Of a stretch of DNA of 64,000 nucleotides, positions 61,299-64,000 are shown in pieces; the first letter of the stretch is position 1, and each line of letters opens with the position of its first letter. The stretch lies in assembly GCA_041396965.1 (NCBI GenBank), contig JAWKXN010000001.1, positions 1 to 64,000 of the forward strand, given 5' to 3'. The notes beneath the pieces were generated by a model. The model was not told the origin of the DNA. It ran no database searches and saw only the letters and a program-made list of their open reading frames with translations. Made by a program: the position numbers and the translations under genes. Source of the DNA: Rickettsiales bacterium (GTDB lineage: Bacteria; Pseudomonadota; Alphaproteobacteria; Rickettsiales; SXRF01).

Positions 61299-62620
61299 GG
61301 TTTTACTTCCCCATCAAATTTAGGTTTTCCTATCATTACAATTTGTAGCTTATCAGTTTTTATCAGTTTCTTGGCAATATTATTTGCTTTTTCAACTGTC
61401 ACTTCATTTATTAGCTTATTCCTTCTATTCATATAATCTATTCCCAGATTATGCAATTGCATCATGGTAAGAAAATTTACAATACTGCTATTGCTATCCA
61501 GTTTTACCATAAATGAGCCTATAAGAAATTTTTTAGCATCACGTATCTCTTTTTCCGTAACACCATTTTCCACCATCTGCTTAATAGTTTCTTTTAATAT
61601 AGACACAGCTTCTTTTGCTTTATCATTACGAGTAGCAAATCCTCCACCAAAAACAGCGGCGTGATTCATAGGAGATAAATCAGATGATATAGAATATGTA
61701 AGACCTTTTTTAGCTCTTAGATTATCATTAAGTCTTGAGGTGAGGGTTCCTCCACCAAGAATATAATTCATAACATAAGCGTCTATATAATCTGGTGAGT
61801 TTCTTTTTATTCCTTCCATAGAGAACAGAATTATAGTTTGTGGTATGTCTTTGTCTATTATCGTCTGTTTTGCCCCTTTTTGAACGGAAATATCCTTTAT
61901 TTTGATAGCGGAACTATATTTTTTCGGTAGATTATTAAGGTTTTTATCTATCAGCTCTACTAACTCTTGTTCTGTTATATCACCAACAACGCTGATTATA
62001 ATATTTTCCTTAGTTAAATAATTGCTAGTAAAGTTTTTTAGATCCTTCTTACTTATCGACTTTACGGTATTTTGATAACCGTAATCAGGTTTCGCGTATG
62101 GATGACTACCAAATATTTGTTTTTTCCATTCTCTATCTAGTAGATAATAAGGTTTTTTTTCATTTTCTTTAATCAGAGAAATAATCTGTCTCTTTAACCT
62201 ATCAAGAGGTTTTTTATCAAAACGTGGTTTACTAAGAGCTAAACCAAGATAGTAAAACGCCTGCTGTTTATATTCACTCAAAGTATTAAGATTGGCGTAA
62301 AAATTATCATCTCCAGCGCTAAAGGACAGCTTTATAGCTTTTTCCTCTAAGCTATTGGTAAAACTTTCTGAGTTCATATTTCCCGCTCCTTCGGTAAGCA
62401 TAGAACCAGCAAGTTTTATAAGACCTTCCTTACCATCAGGATCATATGAACTGCCACTATTACGGAAAGCTATATTTACTGAAATTATAGGATTAGAATG
62501 TTCCTCCACCAACCATACGTTAAAACTGTTTTTAGTTTTGATTTCTTTAACCTCAGTAGCTTCCGCGCCATTTGCTATAAATATTATTATAAACGGCAAT
62601 AATAGATAAATTTTTTTCAT
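61295..62620 (-). CDS. M16-family peptidase-like protein lacking the zinc motif
   Basis: A signal peptide (about 1-21) precedes a two-domain M16 fold (441 aa): SVNIAFRNSGSSYDPDGKEGLIKLAGSMLTEG stands where an active member has HxxEH, so zinc ligands are missing. The later YILGGGTLTSRLNDNLRAKKGLTYSISSDLSPM is the R/Y-containing substrate-binding half. It pairs with the active M16 upstream, which ends at its start, and likely forms a heterodimer in the periplasm like other alpha/beta M16 pairs. Confidence 0.92.
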   Translation of the reverse strand: MKKIYLLLPFIIIFIANGAEATEVKEIKTKNSFNVWLVEEHSNPIISVNIAFRNSGSSYDPDGKEGLIKLAGSMLTEGAGNMNSESFTNSLEEKAIKLSFSAGDDNFYANLNTLSEYKQQAFYYLGLALSKPRFDKKPLDRLKRQIISLIKENEKKPYYLLDREWKKQIFGSHPYAKPDYGYQNTVKSISKKDLKNFTSNYLTKENIIISVVGDITEQELVELIDKNLNNLPKKYSSAIKIKDISVQKGAKQTIIDKDIPQTIILFSMEGIKRNSPDYIDAYVMNYILGGGTLTSRLNDNLRAKKGLTYSISSDLSPMNHAAVFGGGFATRNDKAKEAVSILKETIKQMVENGVTEKEIRDAKKFLIGSFMVKLDSNSSIVNFLTMMQLHNLGIDYMNRRNKLINEVTVEKANNIAKKLIKTDKLQIVMIGKPKFDGEVKP

Positions 62621-63981
62621 TACTTATTATCTCCGTTATTATCATCATTTGGCAGCAACATAGCGGTAACACAATTATTGTCATTAAAAGCAATTCTACC
62701 AGCCTCTGTAATCTCTTTTTCCGAAACTCTATCTATTACAGAGGGCAATTCATTGAAGTAGCTAGCCTTAAGACCGATTATTTTTATCCAGCCGATAAAA
62801 TTAGCGACAGAGCTAAGACCATCACGAGCGTAGATAAAATCAGCTTTTAGAAGAGTTTTAGCTCTTTTTAACTCATCGTTTTTTATGCCGTATTTGAGTA
62901 GTTTTTCTATCTCTTTTTTGATCGCCTTTTCAAGGGTTTTAATATCAACACCATGCTCAGGAACTGATAATATAAAAAATCCACCAGGACCACGATTAAA
63001 TCCGCTATAATCAACATATATGGAAGAAGCTAGCTTTTGTTCTTTAATTAAAGATTTATAAAGCCTGCTAGTTTTTCCACCACCAATTATTTGAGAAAAT
63101 ATATAAAGAGGTATAGCTTGTTCTTTATTGCCATAATTAAGACTAGCGGTTGCGCAATTCATAGTTAGTTGCGGTTTTGTAACCTGCTCATGATACATCT
63201 TTAGTAGTCTTTGCGTATTTTGTGGTGGCTCATCAGTCCAATTTCTTGTTGGGATCTCGGCTTTTGGTAGGCTACCATAATATTTCTCTACCAGCGGCAT
63301 TATTTCTTTCGCGGTCACATCACCACCTATAACTAGCATAGCATTGTTGGGATGATACCATTTATTGTGAAAATCAATAACATCCTGTTTGGTAAGTTTT
63401 TCTATCTCATGTTTCCAGCCAATTATAGGCATACGATAAGGGTGATGCCGAAACAAAGAAGCATTCACCTGCTCAGCCAAAAGATACTCTGGATTATTGT
63501 CAATTCGCATTCTCCTTTCTTCAAGAACCACTTGTTTTTCTTTTTCTATATCTTGTTCAGACGGAGTTATGGATCTCATCCTGTCAGCTTCCATACGCAT
63601 GGCAAGCGATAAATTATCTTTTGATATATTTATGAAATAGGCGGTAGCGTCACGTCCGGTAAAAGCGTTATGCTCCCCTCCATTGCCGGATATTATATTA
63701 CTATACTCACCGGATTTATAATTATTTGTTCCTAAAAACATCGCGTGCTCATGATAATGAGCAAGACCTGATTTTCCTAATGGATCATCACTAGCCCCAA
63801 CAAAATACCATATAGTGTGATTAACTGCGGCAATCCTATGGTTAGGCACAACCACGACTTTAAGACCATTCTCAAGCTCAAAACTTTCTATGACTGATTC
63901 AGTTGACGCGGCGTAAGCACTGGCGTTTAGGGTAAGGCTAAATAGCAGCGTAAAAAATATTCTAATTTTTTTTTTCATCAT
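62620..63981 (-). CDS. M16-family zinc metallopeptidase, catalytic subunit
   Basis: The 453-residue protein begins with a signal peptide (about 1-25, ending NASAYA) and has the inverted zinc motif HYHEH in GLAHYHEHAMFLGT (about 74-87) with the distal Glu in MRMEADRM near 133. The second half has SQIIGGGKTSRLYKSLIKEQKLASSIYVDYSG. It lies at the right edge but is complete; the 19 bases beyond show no gene. Stop and next start overlap by one base. Confidence 0.93.
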   Translation of the reverse strand: MMKKKIRIFFTLLFSLTLNASAYAASTESVIESFELENGLKVVVVPNHRIAAVNHTIWYFVGASDDPLGKSGLAHYHEHAMFLGTNNYKSGEYSNIISGNGGEHNAFTGRDATAYFINISKDNLSLAMRMEADRMRSITPSEQDIEKEKQVVLEERRMRIDNNPEYLLAEQVNASLFRHHPYRMPIIGWKHEIEKLTKQDVIDFHNKWYHPNNAMLVIGGDVTAKEIMPLVEKYYGSLPKAEIPTRNWTDEPPQNTQRLLKMYHEQVTKPQLTMNCATASLNYGNKEQAIPLYIFSQIIGGGKTSRLYKSLIKEQKLASSIYVDYSGFNRGPGGFFILSVPEHGVDIKTLEKAIKKEIEKLLKYGIKNDELKRAKTLLKADFIYARDGLSSVANFIGWIKIIGLKASYFNELPSVIDRVSEKEITEAGRIAFNDNNCVTAMLLPNDDNNGDNK

Positions 63982-64000
63982 CAGGTTTATTAATAGACTT

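Noticed and set aside
1..64000. CRISPR array, tRNA or rRNA genes
   Set aside because: No regularly spaced direct repeats, cloverleaf-like sequences or rRNA motifs were noticed when reading both strands; short tRNAs could still be missed by eye.

Overview
The window is a 64 kb piece of a low-GC alphaproteobacterial chromosome. The evidence is the hemE/hemH/hemJ side and the ppsR-aroE-coaE-dnaQ-secB-Tim44-MltA-Smr side facing each other across an AT-rich gap, an arrangement known around the alphaproteobacterial replication origin (Caulobacter, Rickettsia). Further support comes from a CycM-type membrane cytochrome c, HemJ, DUF6111 next to a CCA-adding enzyme, and a YejABEF peptide importer. Several coding sequences carry in-frame palindromic repeats, as in Rickettsiales, but a full sulfate assimilation set argues against strict dependence on a host. 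I cannot name the order or genus.

Layout. 1-11980 (all minus): a sulfur assimilation cluster transcribed from cysI (right) through a siroheme synthase domain, cysH, cysD and cysN-cysC to a large flavin/Fe-S oxidoreductase cut by the window edge. Accessory genes are interleaved (GIY-YIG nuclease, four-helix-bundle protein, a Phd/ParE-type toxin-antitoxin pair, two unknown proteins), and palindromic repeats lie between and inside the genes. 12134-20948: prepilin peptidase, BolA, monothiol glutaredoxin, LepA, an orphan ParA, an m5U RNA methyltransferase, PgsA, and a two-gene module made of a Panacea-domain protein plus an unknown two-TM protein, with repeat elements on both sides. 21198-28541: a peptide ABC importer operon with an embedded serine hydrolase and two small exported paralogues. 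28534-31082: SPFH/NfeD membrane proteins and cytochrome c. 31327-34286 (plus): kdsB, a PfkB sugar kinase and AmpG, followed by a repeat island. 34676-45352: envelope, two-component, secretion and replication genes leading to oriC.

45353-45714 is the predicted oriC: intergenic, very AT-rich, with three perfect DnaA boxes and several near matches. To its right run hemE, hemH, hemJ, an unknown protein, YraN, a BON lipoprotein and glutathione synthetase. The last of these ends inside an IS1595-family insertion sequence with a clear 8-bp target duplication. A HicAB-type toxin-antitoxin pair follows, then a minus-strand block: cysQ, purH, DUF1275, a CapD/FlaA1-like dehydratase, a catalytically degenerate WecA/MraY-fold protein, mutL, pgi and two M16 peptidase genes.

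The most interesting items are the Panacea/membrane-protein pair (a candidate toxin-antitoxin system with an unassigned toxin), the WecA-fold protein that has lost every catalytic motif, the repeats that rewrite parts of sulfur assimilation enzymes, a MITE-like element in two copies, and a methyltransferase whose conserved domain extends upstream of any ATG/GTG/TTG. Protein statements come from reading motifs by eye; no database search was possible. No tRNA, rRNA or CRISPR array was seen.
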